A stretch of 64,000 nucleotides of DNA from assembly GCA_947498645.1 (NCBI GenBank), contig CANMKS010000001.1:968032-1032031 (forward strand), given 5' to 3'. A program made the translations under genes and the position numbers. Below, piece after piece: positions 17,942 to 26,433 of this stretch; the stretch's first letter is position 1; every line of letters starts with the position of its first letter. The stretch is from an uncultured Paracoccaceae bacterium. Lineage in GTDB: Bacteria; Pseudomonadota; Alphaproteobacteria; Rhodobacterales; Rhodobacteraceae. The notes below the pieces were generated by a model. That model was not told where the DNA came from. It ran no database searches and worked only from the letters and a program-made list of their open reading frames with translations.

Positions 17942-17972
17942 ACGCCCTGCCGGTATCCGGTAGGGCGTTTGC
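17942..17972 (+). terminator. Intrinsic terminator of the peptide ABC operon
   Basis: ACGCCCTGCCGG (17942-17953) pairs with CCGGTAGGGCGT (17957-17968) with one G-T wobble and a 3-base loop, followed by TTT-GCA-TTT. It lies 21 bases after the stop of the binding-protein gene. Confidence 0.75.
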
Positions 17973-18053
17973 ATTTGCAGAGGTGGTTTTCCGCCTATTG
18001 AACAAGTTATGAACGGGTTGTTTCAAGCCGGTTCACCGACATGCAGACATAAG

Positions 18054-18095
18054 GTTCGGCGTGGCGATCCCTCGTCTTGGGGGATTGCGCCGAAC
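18054..18095 (+). promoter_or_regulatory. Stable leader hairpin upstream of Gly/Asn-rich protein
   Basis: GTTCGGCG (18054-18061) pairs perfectly with CGCCGAAC (18088-18095). Inside, GATCCC pairs with GGGATT, making one long stem-loop that ends just before the AGGAATT ribosome-binding site and the ATG at 18111. It could protect the mRNA or gate translation. Confidence 0.5.
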
Positions 18096-18110
18096 TAACA
18101 GGAATTAATT

Positions 18111-18749
18111 ATGTCTCATACTATTTTGCGTAAAATGATGCATGTCAGTGCCATGGCGCTGATCGTTTCAACCGCGACGGGGGCCGGTGTCATGCTGACA
18201 GCTGATGCCGCTTATGCCGAGCGCGGTGGCAATGGCAACGGCAATGGTGGCGGGAACGGAAACGGCCGTGGCAATGGTGGCGGTCGCGACAGTGCAGCAA
18301 GCAACGGCAACAATGGTAATGGCAACGGTCGCAGCAACGGCAATGGCCGTGGTGCGATTGCCAGTGAACTCAAAGGCCTGAACGCGACCCACGCCAACCA
18401 GCGGGCCATGGAGAATGCGTCGCCAAACAGCGTGCCGGGCAAGTTGTATGCCTATCAGGTTGAGCAGCAGAACATCGAAGCGGATATTGAAGCTGCTGAG
18501 GCCGAAGAGCGTACAGCAAGAGCAGAATACGACCGCCTGATCGGGCTGTCCGAAGATGAGATTGCCGCAGAATTTCCAGATGGTGGCTATGAAGACGCCA
18601 TCACAAATGCAGCCAACGATCTGTTGACGGCGCAAGGAAATACGCAAGCGGCGCGGGAGCGAGAGAATGAGAGCCTGATGGTGCTGACTGGTGGGCGTAC
18701 CCTAAGCGATGATGCCTTGGCTGAGCTTAATCGCTTGTTGGGCCTCTGA
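18111..18749 (+). CDS. Exported Gly/Asn-rich protein of unknown function
   Basis: I do not recognise a family with a known function. The 212-residue product begins with a signal peptide ending near ADAAYA (residue 36). Then comes a low-complexity stretch of Gly, Asn and Arg (residues ~38-81, encoded by 18222-18353), and a charged, mainly helical C-terminal part (about 85-212) with an acidic coiled-coil-like segment ([20 protein letters not shown]). The C-terminal half is ordinary in composition and probably folded. The gene stands alone, with a hairpin in its leader and a terminator downstream. An extracellular or cell-surface role is inferred from the signal peptide only. Confidence 0.7.
   Translation: MSHTILRKMMHVSAMALIVSTATGAGVMLTADAAYAERGGNGNGNGGGNGNGRGNGGGRDSAASNGNNGNGNGRSNGNGRGAIASELKGLNATHANQRAMENASPNSVPGKLYAYQVEQQNIEADIEAAEAEERTARAEYDRLIGLSEDEIAAEFPDGGYEDAITNAANDLLTAQGNTQAARERENESLMVLTGGRTLSDDALAELNRLLGL
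18222..18353 (+). repeat. Imperfect GGCAAYGGY repeats coding Gly-Asn-rich tract
   Basis: Within the exported protein gene, short units coding Gly-Asn or Gly-Asn-Gly-Arg recur about 20 times with synonymous changes. The variation between AAC and AAT and between GGC and GGT argues that the tract is kept for its protein sequence and is not a recent slippage product. Confidence 0.65.
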
Positions 18750-18873
18750 CACTCACGTTCTTCGGGGGCAAGCTGCCGGTGGTGGCTTGCCCCTTGCGCC
18801 TCTCTCAACCTTCCCCTATATCATCCCCAATAGCGGCGTCTGGCTTCCACCCCCAGACACCACCGGAAATCAC

Positions 18874-18897
18874 AACGGGCCGCGCGCCCGTTTTTTT
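18874..18897 (+). terminator. Intrinsic terminator or attenuator ahead of rimP
   Basis: AACGGGC (18874-18880) pairs perfectly with GCCCGTT (18886-18892) across CGCGC, and the T-run 18891-18897 completes a classical terminator. It ends only 26 bases before the rimP start, so it could end the upstream gene or attenuate the rimP-nusA-infB operon. Confidence 0.75.
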
Positions 18898-18922
18898 GTG
18901 TCCGAATGATAAGTCGGAAAAT

Positions 18923-19531
18923 ATGATGAACGATCTGATTGCCAAGGCGGCCATTGACCGCCGTATCGCTGAAATCATCACCCCAGTTGTCGAAGACATG
19001 GGGTTCGAAGTGGTGCGCGTCCGCCTGATGTCTGGCAAGGAAAGTATCCTGCAAATCATGGTGCAGCGCCCTGATGGCCAGATCGAGGTTGATGAATGTG
19101 CCCAGGTGTCCACCGCACTGAGCGCGGTACTGGATGTCGAAGACCCAATACTGGACGTCTATAACCTTGAGGTGTCCAGCCCCGGCATCGACCGACCGCT
19201 GACACGGTTGAAGGATTTCGATCAGTGGGAAGGTTTTGAAGCCAAGATCGAAACCGATGAGCTGATTGACGGCCGTCGCCGGTTCAAAGGTCCGCTGGCG
19301 GGTACCGAGGGTGATGAAGTATTAATCACCATCACCGAAGGCACCATCGGGTTGAAATTTGAATGGCTGTCAGACGCCAAACTGGTCCTGACAGATGAGT
19401 TGATCCGTGACGTTTTGCGCGGACGCAAAGATGCGGGTCAGATCGACGAGACCCAGTTTGATGAAATCGAAACCATCATCGACGGTGATGAGAATGCGCC
19501 CCTTCGGGGCGACGCCGAGGAGAACACTTAA
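18923..19531 (+). CDS. rimP: Ribosome maturation factor RimP
   Basis: RimP helps the 30S subunit mature by promoting assembly of the central pseudoknot region. The 202-residue protein has the N-terminal alpha/beta domain ([19 protein letters not shown] ... [16 protein letters not shown]) and the motif [14 protein letters not shown] near residue 75, then the Sm-like C-terminal domain. The C-terminus is longer than in E. coli and acidic ([15 protein letters not shown]). The ATG at 18923 fits homology and sits just beyond the terminator; longer in-frame starts would cross it. It is the first gene of the classical rimP-nusA-ylxR-infB operon, directly abutting nusA. Confidence 0.93.
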   Translation: MMNDLIAKAAIDRRIAEIITPVVEDMGFEVVRVRLMSGKESILQIMVQRPDGQIEVDECAQVSTALSAVLDVEDPILDVYNLEVSSPGIDRPLTRLKDFDQWEGFEAKIETDELIDGRRRFKGPLAGTEGDEVLITITEGTIGLKFEWLSDAKLVLTDELIRDVLRGRKDAGQIDETQFDEIETIIDGDENAPLRGDAEENT

Positions 19532-21148
19532 ATGGCATACACATCCGCCAACCAGTTGGAGCTTTTGCAAACAGCAGAGGCCGTGGCCCGCGAAAAGAAC
19601 ATCGAGCCCGGGCTTGTTGTAGAAGCGATGGAAGAATCGCTCGCTCGTGCGGCAAAGTCCCGCTACGGCGCAGAAATGGACATTCGTGTCTCCATCGACC
19701 GCAGAACCGGCAAGGCGACATTCACCCGCGTCCGCACCGTGGTCGAGGACGAAGAGCTTGAGAATTATCAGGCCGAGTTCACGGTCGAGCAAGCCAAGGA
19801 ATACATGGACGCGCCCGAGGTTGGCCAGCAGTTCATCGAAGAAGTGCCCCCGGTCGAGTTGGGCCGCATTGCTGCGCAGTCTGCCAAGCAAGTGATCCTG
19901 CAAAAGGTCCGTGAAGCCGAGCGTGACAAGCAATACGAAGAATTCAAGGATCGCGCGGGCACGATCATCAACGCGCTGGTCAAGCGTGAAGAGTACGGCA
20001 ATGTCATCGTCGATGTGGGCGCTGGCGAAGCTGTGTTGCGCCGCAATGAAAAGATCGGCCGTGAGGCGTATCGCCCCAATGACCGCATCCGTTGCTTTAT
20101 CAAGGAAGTGCGCCGCGAGCAGCGTGGCCCGCAGATTTTCCTGAGCCGCACAGCGCCTGAATTCATGGCTGAGCTGTTCAAGATGGAAGTGCCGGAAATC
20201 TACGAAGGCATCATCGAAATCAAGGCCGTGGCCCGCGACCCCGGTTCACGTGCAAAGATCGCTGTTATCTCTTATGACGGCTCTATTGATCCTGTTGGTG
20301 CCTGTGTCGGTATGCGTGGTTCCCGCGTGCAGGCCGTTGTGAACGAATTGCAGGGCGAAAAGATCGACATCATTCCATGGAATGAAGACATGCCGACCTT
20401 CCTTGTGAACGCGTTGCAGCCTGCCGAGGTCTCCAAGGTTGTTCTGGACGAAGAAGCCGGCAAAATCGAAGTTGTCGTTCCAGAAGAGCAGCTGTCGCTG
20501 GCCATTGGCCGCCGTGGCCAGAACGTCCGTCTGGCGTCGCAGCTGACCGGCCTCGACATCGACATCATGACTGAGGAAGAAGAGAGCAAGCGTCGTCAGG
20601 CAGAGTTCGAACTGCGCACGAAATTGTTCATGGATACCCTTGATCTGGACGAATTCTTTGCACAACTACTGGTATCTGAAGGGTTCACAAACCTTGAGGA
20701 AGTCGCCTATGTCGAGCTTGACGAACTGCTTGTCATTGAAGGCGTCGATGCAGATACGGCTGGCGAATTGCAGGCGCGTGCGCGTGACTACCTGGAAGCT
20801 GAGGCCAAGAAGGCCATGGAAGCGGCCCGTGCATTGGGTGTCGAAGACAGCCTTGCCAATTTCGAAGGCCTGACACCTGCGATGTTGGAAGCATTGGGCA
20901 AAGACGGCGTGAAGACGCTCGAAGACTTTGCAACCTGTGCTGACTGGGAACTGGCTGGTGGCTGGACCACAGTTGATGGCCAGCGTGTAAAAGATGACGG
21001 TGTGCTGGAACCATTCGAGGTGTCGCTGGAGGAAGCGCAAGACATGGTGATGACCGCCCGCGTGATGCTGGGCTGGGTTGATCCGGAAGAGCTTGCTGCC
21101 GAGGCCGCGGCTGCCGAAGAAGCAGAAGCTGCGGAGGAGGAGGCCTGA
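19532..21148 (+). CDS. nusA: Transcription termination/antitermination factor NusA
   Basis: NusA binds RNA polymerase and nascent RNA and modulates pausing, termination and rRNA antitermination. Domain order in the 538 residues is an N-terminal RNAP-binding domain (1-~125), an S1 domain (~135-200), KH1 and KH2 (~200-345, with [26 protein letters not shown] and [19 protein letters not shown]), and two helix-hairpin-helix acidic repeats in the C-terminal ~190 residues. The tail is Glu/Ala-rich. It abuts rimP without a gap and is followed 25 bases later by the YlxR-like gene. Confidence 0.96.
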   Translation: MAYTSANQLELLQTAEAVAREKNIEPGLVVEAMEESLARAAKSRYGAEMDIRVSIDRRTGKATFTRVRTVVEDEELENYQAEFTVEQAKEYMDAPEVGQQFIEEVPPVELGRIAAQSAKQVILQKVREAERDKQYEEFKDRAGTIINALVKREEYGNVIVDVGAGEAVLRRNEKIGREAYRPNDRIRCFIKEVRREQRGPQIFLSRTAPEFMAELFKMEVPEIYEGIIEIKAVARDPGSRAKIAVISYDGSIDPVGACVGMRGSRVQAVVNELQGEKIDIIPWNEDMPTFLVNALQPAEVSKVVLDEEAGKIEVVVPEEQLSLAIGRRGQNVRLASQLTGLDIDIMTEEEESKRRQAEFELRTKLFMDTLDLDEFFAQLLVSEGFTNLEEVAYVELDELLVIEGVDADTAGELQARARDYLEAEAKKAMEAARALGVEDSLANFEGLTPAMLEALGKDGVKTLEDFATCADWELAGGWTTVDGQRVKDDGVLEPFEVSLEEAQDMVMTARVMLGWVDPEELAAEAAAAEEAEAAEEEA

Positions 21149-21173
21149 TTTCAGGCCTCTGACTGGATCGCAG

Positions 21174-21806
21174 ATGGCGCGTGGTGGCCATAACAAGGAT
21201 CGCGATGATGCAGAACGCAAGTGCATCGTCACGGGCGAAGTGCAGCCAAAGGCTGGGCTGATCCGCTTTGTTGTGGGACCGGATAATCAGGTTGTGCCTG
21301 ATGTTCTGGGCAAACTACCGGGCCGGGGCATGTATGTGACTGCTGACCGCAAGGTGCTAGAAGAGGCGCAAAAGGGTCAGTTTTCACGCTCTGCCAAGCA
21401 GGCAGTGACCGTGCCGGATGGATTGGTCGATGCGGTCGAGCGTCAGCTTGCCCGTCGCACCGTTGATCTGATTGCATTAACCCGGAAATCGGGGCGCGCG
21501 GTTTGCGGATTTGAGAAGGTAAAGGGCTGGCTTGCCGGTGGTGAGCGGGTCCGTGTTCTGGTTCAGGCCTCTGACGGGTCGGAGCGAGGCAAAACGAAAT
21601 TATGGACGCCTGAAGGTGCCCGATATTTTGGCTGTTTGACAGCGCAGGAATTGGGTTTGGCATTTGGGCGGCAAAGTGTGATACATGGCGCGCTTGCGAC
21701 TGGCAGACTCAGCGATCGTGTTGTAGAGGAAGCCACAAAGCTACGCGGATTACGCGAAGGGAACGGTGGCGATACGGCCTCCGGGAAGGATAAAGAAGCT
21801 AAATGA
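21174..21806 (+). CDS. YlxR (DUF448) RNA-binding protein fused to L7Ae-like domain
   Basis: The 210-residue product joins a DUF448/YlxR domain (about 12-85, with RKCIVTG and [10 protein letters not shown]) to an L7Ae/L30e-like region (about 95-190, [21 protein letters not shown]). In many bacteria these are two genes, ylxR and ylxQ, between nusA and infB; in alphaproteobacteria they are commonly fused. YlxR homologues have been described as nucleoid-associated or RNA-binding regulators. The ATG at 21174 fits homology; a longer frame overlapping the nusA tail is not credible. The stop overlaps infB by 4 bases. Confidence 0.88.
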   Translation: MARGGHNKDRDDAERKCIVTGEVQPKAGLIRFVVGPDNQVVPDVLGKLPGRGMYVTADRKVLEEAQKGQFSRSAKQAVTVPDGLVDAVERQLARRTVDLIALTRKSGRAVCGFEKVKGWLAGGERVRVLVQASDGSERGKTKLWTPEGARYFGCLTAQELGLAFGRQSVIHGALATGRLSDRVVEEATKLRGLREGNGGDTASGKDKEAK

Positions 21807-24286
21807 GCGATAACGACGGTAAAAAGACACTCGGCCTTGGTGGTTCACGTCCTTCAAACGTGAAGCAAAGCTTTAGCCATGGGCGGACCAAGAACGTCGT
21901 GGTGGAAACCAAGCGCAAACGCGTTGTGGTGCCCAAGCCCGGAGCGACCAAACCTGCGGCCTCTGGCAGTGGGCCGGTTGGTGGTGATCCATCCAAGCGT
22001 CCCGCCGGTATTTCGGATGTTGAACTTGAGCGCCGGATGAAGGCGCTGAAGCTGGCAAAAGCCCGCGAAGCGGAAGAAGCTGAACAGCGCGCAGCCGAAG
22101 AAAAGGCCCGCGCCGCCGAACGTGAAGAGCGGAGGGCCGAGATCGAGGCCAAAGAGGCCGAAGACAAAGCCCGCGAAGAGCGCGCCAAGGCGAAAGCCGA
22201 GGAAGAAGAACGCAAGAAGGCCGAGGCTGCAAAGGCCAAGGCGATTGCGGATGCGCCACCTGCCGCTGCCGCTGTCCCGGGCGAGACCGAGATTTCGCGC
22301 CCGACCGCCGCCGCCCGTAAGACTGATCGCCCGCAAGAAAACCGTGACAACAAGGCCAAGGCAAAGCCGGGCCGTGGTAATGACGGTCGCCGGTCAGGCA
22401 AGCTGACGGTTAATGATGCGATGGCTGGCCGCGATGGTGGCCGCCAGCGTTCCATGGCTGCGATGAAACGCAAGCAGGACCGCGCCCGCGCCAAGGCGAT
22501 GGGCGTGTCGGCCGAGCGTGAAAAGGTATTCCGCGAAGTGGCCCTGCCAGAGGCAATTACTGTGTCTGAGCTTGCCAACCGCATGACTGAACGTGTGGCT
22601 GATGTTGTAAAAGCGTTGATGACCAACGGCATTATGGCAACCCAGAACCAGACGATTGACGCCGATACCGCGGAACTAATCATCGAAGAGTTCGGCCACA
22701 CCGTTGTTCGTGTGTCTGATGCCGACGTTGAAGACGTTTTGACAGCGATTGAAGACAAGCCCGAAGATCTGCAAGGGCGCCCGCCGATCATCACGATCAT
22801 GGGCCACGTTGACCACGGTAAGACATCACTGCTTGATGCGATCCGCAACGCAAAAGTCGTCGCCGGCGAGGCTGGCGGCATTACACAGCATATCGGTGCC
22901 TATCAGGTGACAACCGATAGCGGCGCTGTGCTGTCGTTCCTCGATACACCCGGCCACGCCGCGTTTACGTCGATGCGGTCTCGCGGCGCACAAGTAACTG
23001 ATATCGTTGTTCTTGTTGTTGCTGCTGACGATGCGGTCATGCCGCAGACGATTGAGGCGATCAACCACGCCAAGGCGGCTGAAGTGCCGATGATTGTGGC
23101 GATCAACAAGATCGACAAACCAGAAGCGAACCCGGATAAGGTCCGGACTGACCTGCTCCAGCACGAAGTCATCGTAGAAAAGATGTCCGGTGATGTGCAG
23201 GACGTTGAGGTCTCTGCCATCTCTGGTCAGGGTTTGGATGATCTGCTTGAGGCGATTGCGCTACAGGCAGAAATTCTGGAACTCAAAGCCAACCCGGATC
23301 GTGCTGCCGAAGGTGCAGTGATCGAAGCGCAGCTTGACGTGGGCCGCGGTCCTGTGGCCACCGTTCTGGTGCAGAACGGCACATTGCGCCAAGGCGACAT
23401 CTTTGTTGTGGGTGAGCAGTACGGCAAGGTCCGTGCGCTAATCAACGACAAGGGCGAGCGGGTCCAGGAAGCCGGCCCTGCGGTGCCGGTTGAGGTGCTT
23501 GGCCTGAATGGTACGCCAGAAGCGGGCGACGTTCTGAACGTCGTTGATACCGATGCGCAGGCCCGTGAAATCGCTGAGTACCGTGAAAAGGCAGCGAAAG
23601 AGAAACGTGCCGCTGCCGGTGCCGCGACAACGCTGGAACAGTTGATGGCGAATGCCAAGGCAGACGAAAACGTCAGCGAATTGCCAATTCTGGTGAAAGC
23701 GGACGTGCAGGGCTCTGCCGAAGCCATCGTTCAGGCGATGGAGAAAATCGGCAACGATGAGGTGCGCGTGCGTGTCCTTCACTCTGGTGTGGGCGCGATC
23801 ACAGAAACGGATATCGGCCTGGCCGAAGCATCCGGTGCCCCCGTCTTTGGCTTTAACGTGCGTGCGAATGCGTCCGCACGGAACACGGCCAACCAGAAGG
23901 GTGTCGAGATCCGCTACTACTCGGTCATTTATGACCTTGTGGATGACGTGAAAGCGGCTGCCTCTGGTCTGCTCTCTGCTGAAATCCGCGAGAAGTTCAT
24001 CGGTTATGCCAAGATCCAAGAGGTCTTTAAGGTCTCTAACGTGGGTAAGGTCGCGGGTTGTCTGGTGACCGAAGGTGTCGCCCGCCGTTCCGCTGGCGTC
24101 CGTTTGCTGCGCGACAACGTGGTGATCCACGAAGGCACGCTGAAGACGCTCAAGCGTTTCAAGGACGAGGTGCCAGAGGTGCAGTCCGGTCAGGAATGCG
24201 GCATGGCGTTCGAGAACTACGAAGACATCCGCCCCGACGACGTGATCGAGATTTTCGAGCGCGAAGAGGTCGAACGGAACCTGTAA
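21803..24286 (+). CDS. infB: Translation initiation factor IF-2
   Basis: IF-2 is the GTPase that brings fMet-tRNA to the 30S subunit and drives subunit joining. The first ~240 residues are the usual Lys/Glu/Ala-rich, coiled-coil-prone region. The IF2_N helical motif ([15 protein letters not shown]) comes next, then the G domain from about 325 with [17 protein letters not shown] and NKIDK. Domains II, III and the fMet-tRNA-binding C2 domain complete the 827 residues. It ends the rimP-nusA-ylxR-infB operon; rbfA is not downstream, a hairpin terminator follows instead. Confidence 0.97.
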   Translation: MSDNDGKKTLGLGGSRPSNVKQSFSHGRTKNVVVETKRKRVVVPKPGATKPAASGSGPVGGDPSKRPAGISDVELERRMKALKLAKAREAEEAEQRAAEEKARAAEREERRAEIEAKEAEDKAREERAKAKAEEEERKKAEAAKAKAIADAPPAAAAVPGETEISRPTAAARKTDRPQENRDNKAKAKPGRGNDGRRSGKLTVNDAMAGRDGGRQRSMAAMKRKQDRARAKAMGVSAEREKVFREVALPEAITVSELANRMTERVADVVKALMTNGIMATQNQTIDADTAELIIEEFGHTVVRVSDADVEDVLTAIEDKPEDLQGRPPIITIMGHVDHGKTSLLDAIRNAKVVAGEAGGITQHIGAYQVTTDSGAVLSFLDTPGHAAFTSMRSRGAQVTDIVVLVVAADDAVMPQTIEAINHAKAAEVPMIVAINKIDKPEANPDKVRTDLLQHEVIVEKMSGDVQDVEVSAISGQGLDDLLEAIALQAEILELKANPDRAAEGAVIEAQLDVGRGPVATVLVQNGTLRQGDIFVVGEQYGKVRALINDKGERVQEAGPAVPVEVLGLNGTPEAGDVLNVVDTDAQAREIAEYREKAAKEKRAAAGAATTLEQLMANAKADENVSELPILVKADVQGSAEAIVQAMEKIGNDEVRVRVLHSGVGAITETDIGLAEASGAPVFGFNVRANASARNTANQKGVEIRYYSVIYDLVDDVKAAASGLLSAEIREKFIGYAKIQEVFKVSNVGKVAGCLVTEGVARRSAGVRLLRDNVVIHEGTLKTLKRFKDEVPEVQSGQECGMAFENYEDIRPDDVIEIFEREEVERNL

Positions 24287-24305
24287 TCTCAGGGATTTTT
24301 TATGA

Positions 24306-24336
24306 AAAAGGGGCGGTCCATCGGGCCGCCCCTTTT
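24306..24336 (+). terminator. Intrinsic terminator after infB
   Basis: AAAAGGGGCGG (24306-24316) pairs perfectly with CCGCCCCTTTT (24326-24336) around a 9-base loop. The stem's own T-run is followed by GCGA, so it may also act in reverse. Confidence 0.75.
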
Positions 24337-24437
24337 GCGACAGCATCCGCCAAACTCAGGCGGGTTGATGCATATCAAGGCGAACCCAGCCGGGATCAGC
24401 TATCCTTTCGATATCCAATCACACGAAGGGATAAGAC

Positions 24438-24884
24438 ATGTTCAAGAAAATCGTCGTCGGCATTGATGGGTCAGATAACGCAAACCATGCGCTCACCTTG
24501 GCCTGTGATTTGGCCAATAAATACGATTCAGAAATACACCTCGTGCATACGCCCCAACCACAGACCGTTGCTTTTGCGATGGGCGCAGTGGCCAGCTATC
24601 ACGTCGTGACGACCATGCCTTCGGCAAGTGAGGTTGAGGAAGCGAGCGAAAAAATCCTGAACGCTGGAAAAGAGCTGGCTGCCGAGAATGGCCAAACTAT
24701 CATCCACACATATGGCCAGCAGGGCGATCCCGCTGATGAGTTGGTTGCTTGCGCCGAAAACTGCGGTGCTGATCTGATCGTCACCGGGCGCCGCGGTTTG
24801 GGCAGCCTTGGTGCGTTGGTGCAGGGCAGCACGTCACAACGGGTCAATCATCTGGCCAAATGTGCCTGCTTGTCGGTGGTCTGA
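24438..24884 (+). CDS. Universal stress protein (UspA family)
   Basis: This is a single-domain Usp of 148 residues. It starts KKIVVGIDGSDNANHAL, and near the C-terminus has GADLIVTGRRGLGSLGALVQGSTSQRV, the G-2x-G-9x-G(S/T) ATP-binding motif, so it is probably of the nucleotide-binding type. Usp proteins accumulate on starvation, oxygen shift or redox stress. It is monocistronic by spacing, lying between the infB terminator and a membrane cytochrome gene 100 bases downstream on the same strand; a shared response to respiratory state is possible but unproven. Confidence 0.92.
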   Translation: MFKKIVVGIDGSDNANHALTLACDLANKYDSEIHLVHTPQPQTVAFAMGAVASYHVVTTMPSASEVEEASEKILNAGKELAAENGQTIIHTYGQQGDPADELVACAENCGADLIVTGRRGLGSLGALVQGSTSQRVNHLAKCACLSVV

Positions 24885-24922
24885 CCCGTCCATCCCCAAA
24901 ATGCAGCATCATTGACTTAGGC

Positions 24923-24979
24923 ATCCAGTTGCCCAGAGTAGAAGAGGTGCGCGCAGTCGACGCACCTTAACAACTGGAT
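24923..24979 (+). promoter_or_regulatory. Nested inverted repeats in leader of dihaem cytochrome gene
   Basis: ATCCAGTTG (24923-24931) and CAACTGGAT (24971-24979) form a perfect outer 9-bp stem. AGGTGCG (24945-24951) and CGCACCT (24961-24967) form a perfect inner 7-bp stem. The outer stem ends 5 bases before the ATG at 24985 and covers any ribosome-binding site. It could be an RNA switch or a DNA operator. Confidence 0.5.
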
Positions 24980-24984
24980 TTCGC

Positions 24985-26031
24985 ATGGGTGCGTCAGTCA
25001 ATGCCATCTTTGGAATAGCGTTTCTTCTTCTGGCGCTATTCCTCACTTTCTTGATGTACCATCTTTGGGGATACCCTTTTGACAAGGAAAAACACCGGAG
25101 TTCCGCACCCCGGTCTTTGATGAACCTGCACCGGATCTTTGGTTATGTCTTTGTTGGGATTTACATCGTCCTGATGTGGGACATGGTGCCGCGTCTGTGG
25201 TCCTATCAGATCGAATTGCCAGCCCGCACAGTATTGCATCTGACGCTGGGAATTGCTGTTGGCGCGATCCTGATCATCAAAATTATGGTCGTGCGATTCT
25301 TCAAACATATGGAATCGACACTTGCGCCGCTTCTTGGCACGGCCTTGTTGATTTGCACCTTGCTACTTACCGGATTGGCGCTGCCCTACACCGCGCGCGA
25401 GGCCTATCTGCGGGCCACTGCGCAGGATGGGCAAAACTTCTCGCAAGAGCGGATTGACCGGGTGCTGACTTTTCTGCCTCAAATCGGGTTTGAGGATGAG
25501 GCAGGGTTGCTTGAGTTGGCTTCGGCCGCTGGTTTGGCCGAAGGTCGCGATGTCCTGACCAGAAAATGCACCCAATGCCATGATCTGCGAACGATCCTTG
25601 TCAAACCGCGCACCCCAGAGGCGTGGCATAGTACCGTAACGCGCATGGCGAACCGGTCCACAACGCTGAACCCGATTAATGAAAGCGAACAATGGAGCGT
25701 GACCGCCTATCTAGTTGCAATCACCCCGACCTTGCAGCAGGGCGTCAGCGAACGGCGCGAAGAAACGATTGAAGCCTCCGCCAGCCGCACTGCAGTGCGC
25801 GAGTCTGATGTGGCAGCTCTTGAGAACTATGACGCCGTGGCGGCAGAGACATTGTTTCAGGCAAAGTGCTCGCAGTGCCACGCGTCCGGCTTGGTCGAGG
25901 CATCGACACTGAACACAGCAGATGATGTGCGAGGGCTGGTTACGCGGATGGTGGCCAATGGACTGAATGCCGGTGATGCGGAGTTGAGCCAGATCATGGC
26001 GTATCTGACCGACACCTTCGCCGAGGAGTAG
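24985..26031 (+). CDS. Membrane-anchored dihaem cytochrome c
   Basis: This 348-residue protein has four predicted transmembrane helices in the first ~135 residues (about 7-27, 48-66, 82-103 and 114-133), with His at 26, 49, 85 and 108 that could bind b-type haem. A periplasmic part with two CxxCH haem c motifs follows: CTQCH (195-199) and CSQCH (295-299), each in a cytochrome-c-like fold. I do not recognise a named enzyme. It may pass electrons from the quinone pool to periplasmic acceptors. A structured leader precedes the ATG, and no clear Shine-Dalgarno site is visible. It converges with mutT with 3 bases between the stops. Confidence 0.8.
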   Translation: MGASVNAIFGIAFLLLALFLTFLMYHLWGYPFDKEKHRSSAPRSLMNLHRIFGYVFVGIYIVLMWDMVPRLWSYQIELPARTVLHLTLGIAVGAILIIKIMVVRFFKHMESTLAPLLGTALLICTLLLTGLALPYTAREAYLRATAQDGQNFSQERIDRVLTFLPQIGFEDEAGLLELASAAGLAEGRDVLTRKCTQCHDLRTILVKPRTPEAWHSTVTRMANRSTTLNPINESEQWSVTAYLVAITPTLQQGVSERREETIEASASRTAVRESDVAALENYDAVAAETLFQAKCSQCHASGLVEASTLNTADDVRGLVTRMVANGLNAGDAELSQIMAYLTDTFAEE

Positions 26032-26034
26032 CCT

Positions 26035-26433
26035 TTACAGCCAATCCCGCAATATCGGAATCAGCGGCACATCTGCCGCTGGCATCGGATAGTTCCGCAG
26101 CTCATTCGCTCGCACCCATTTAAGCGCCTGCCCTTCGCGTGACTGCGGCACCCCGTCCCATTTGCGGCACGCAAATAGCGGCATGAGCAGGTGGAAATCA
26201 TCGTAGCTGTGGCTGGCAAAGGTCAGTGGTGCCAGGCAAGACGCCCAGGTGTCGATCCCCAGTTCCTCTTGCAATTCCCGGATCAGTGCGGCTTCGGGCG
26301 TTTCGCCCGGTTCGACCTTACCGCCCGGAAATTCCCAGAGCCCGGCCATTGATTTGCCTTGGGGCCGCTGAGCAATCAGCACGCGCCCGTCCGCGTCGAT
26401 CAATGCGACGGCCGACACCAGCACCGTTTTCAA
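26035..26433 (-). CDS. mutT: 8-oxo-dGTP diphosphatase (MutT, Nudix)
   Basis: This 132-residue Nudix hydrolase clears oxidised GTP/dGTP from the nucleotide pool. The Nudix box reads G(x5)E(x7)REQEEL-like in GGKVEPGETPEAALIRELQEELGI (about residues 35-60). The N-terminal VSAVALIDADGRVLIAQRPQGKSMAGLWEFPGGK matches the MutT subgroup well. Its start overlaps the argJ stop by 4 bases, so it is the last gene of the ppiC-argJ-mutT operon. Confidence 0.92.
   Translation of the reverse strand: MKTVLVSAVALIDADGRVLIAQRPQGKSMAGLWEFPGGKVEPGETPEAALIRELQEELGIDTWASCLAPLTFASHSYDDFHLLMPLFACRKWDGVPQSREGQALKWVRANELRNYPMPAADVPLIPILRDWL

Noticed and set aside
18222..18353. CRISPR-like or tandem-repeat array
   Set aside because: The units are 6-12 bases, imperfect, in frame and code Gly/Asn. 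No spacers are present.
21799..22881. Ser/Ala-rich frame antisense to the N-terminal part of infB
   Set aside because: Its composition is the complement of the Lys/Glu/Ala-rich IF-2 region, a known artefact.
23438..24346. About 300-codon frame antisense to infB
   Set aside because: The infB protein is unmistakable, and the antisense frame has no recognisable motif or start signal.
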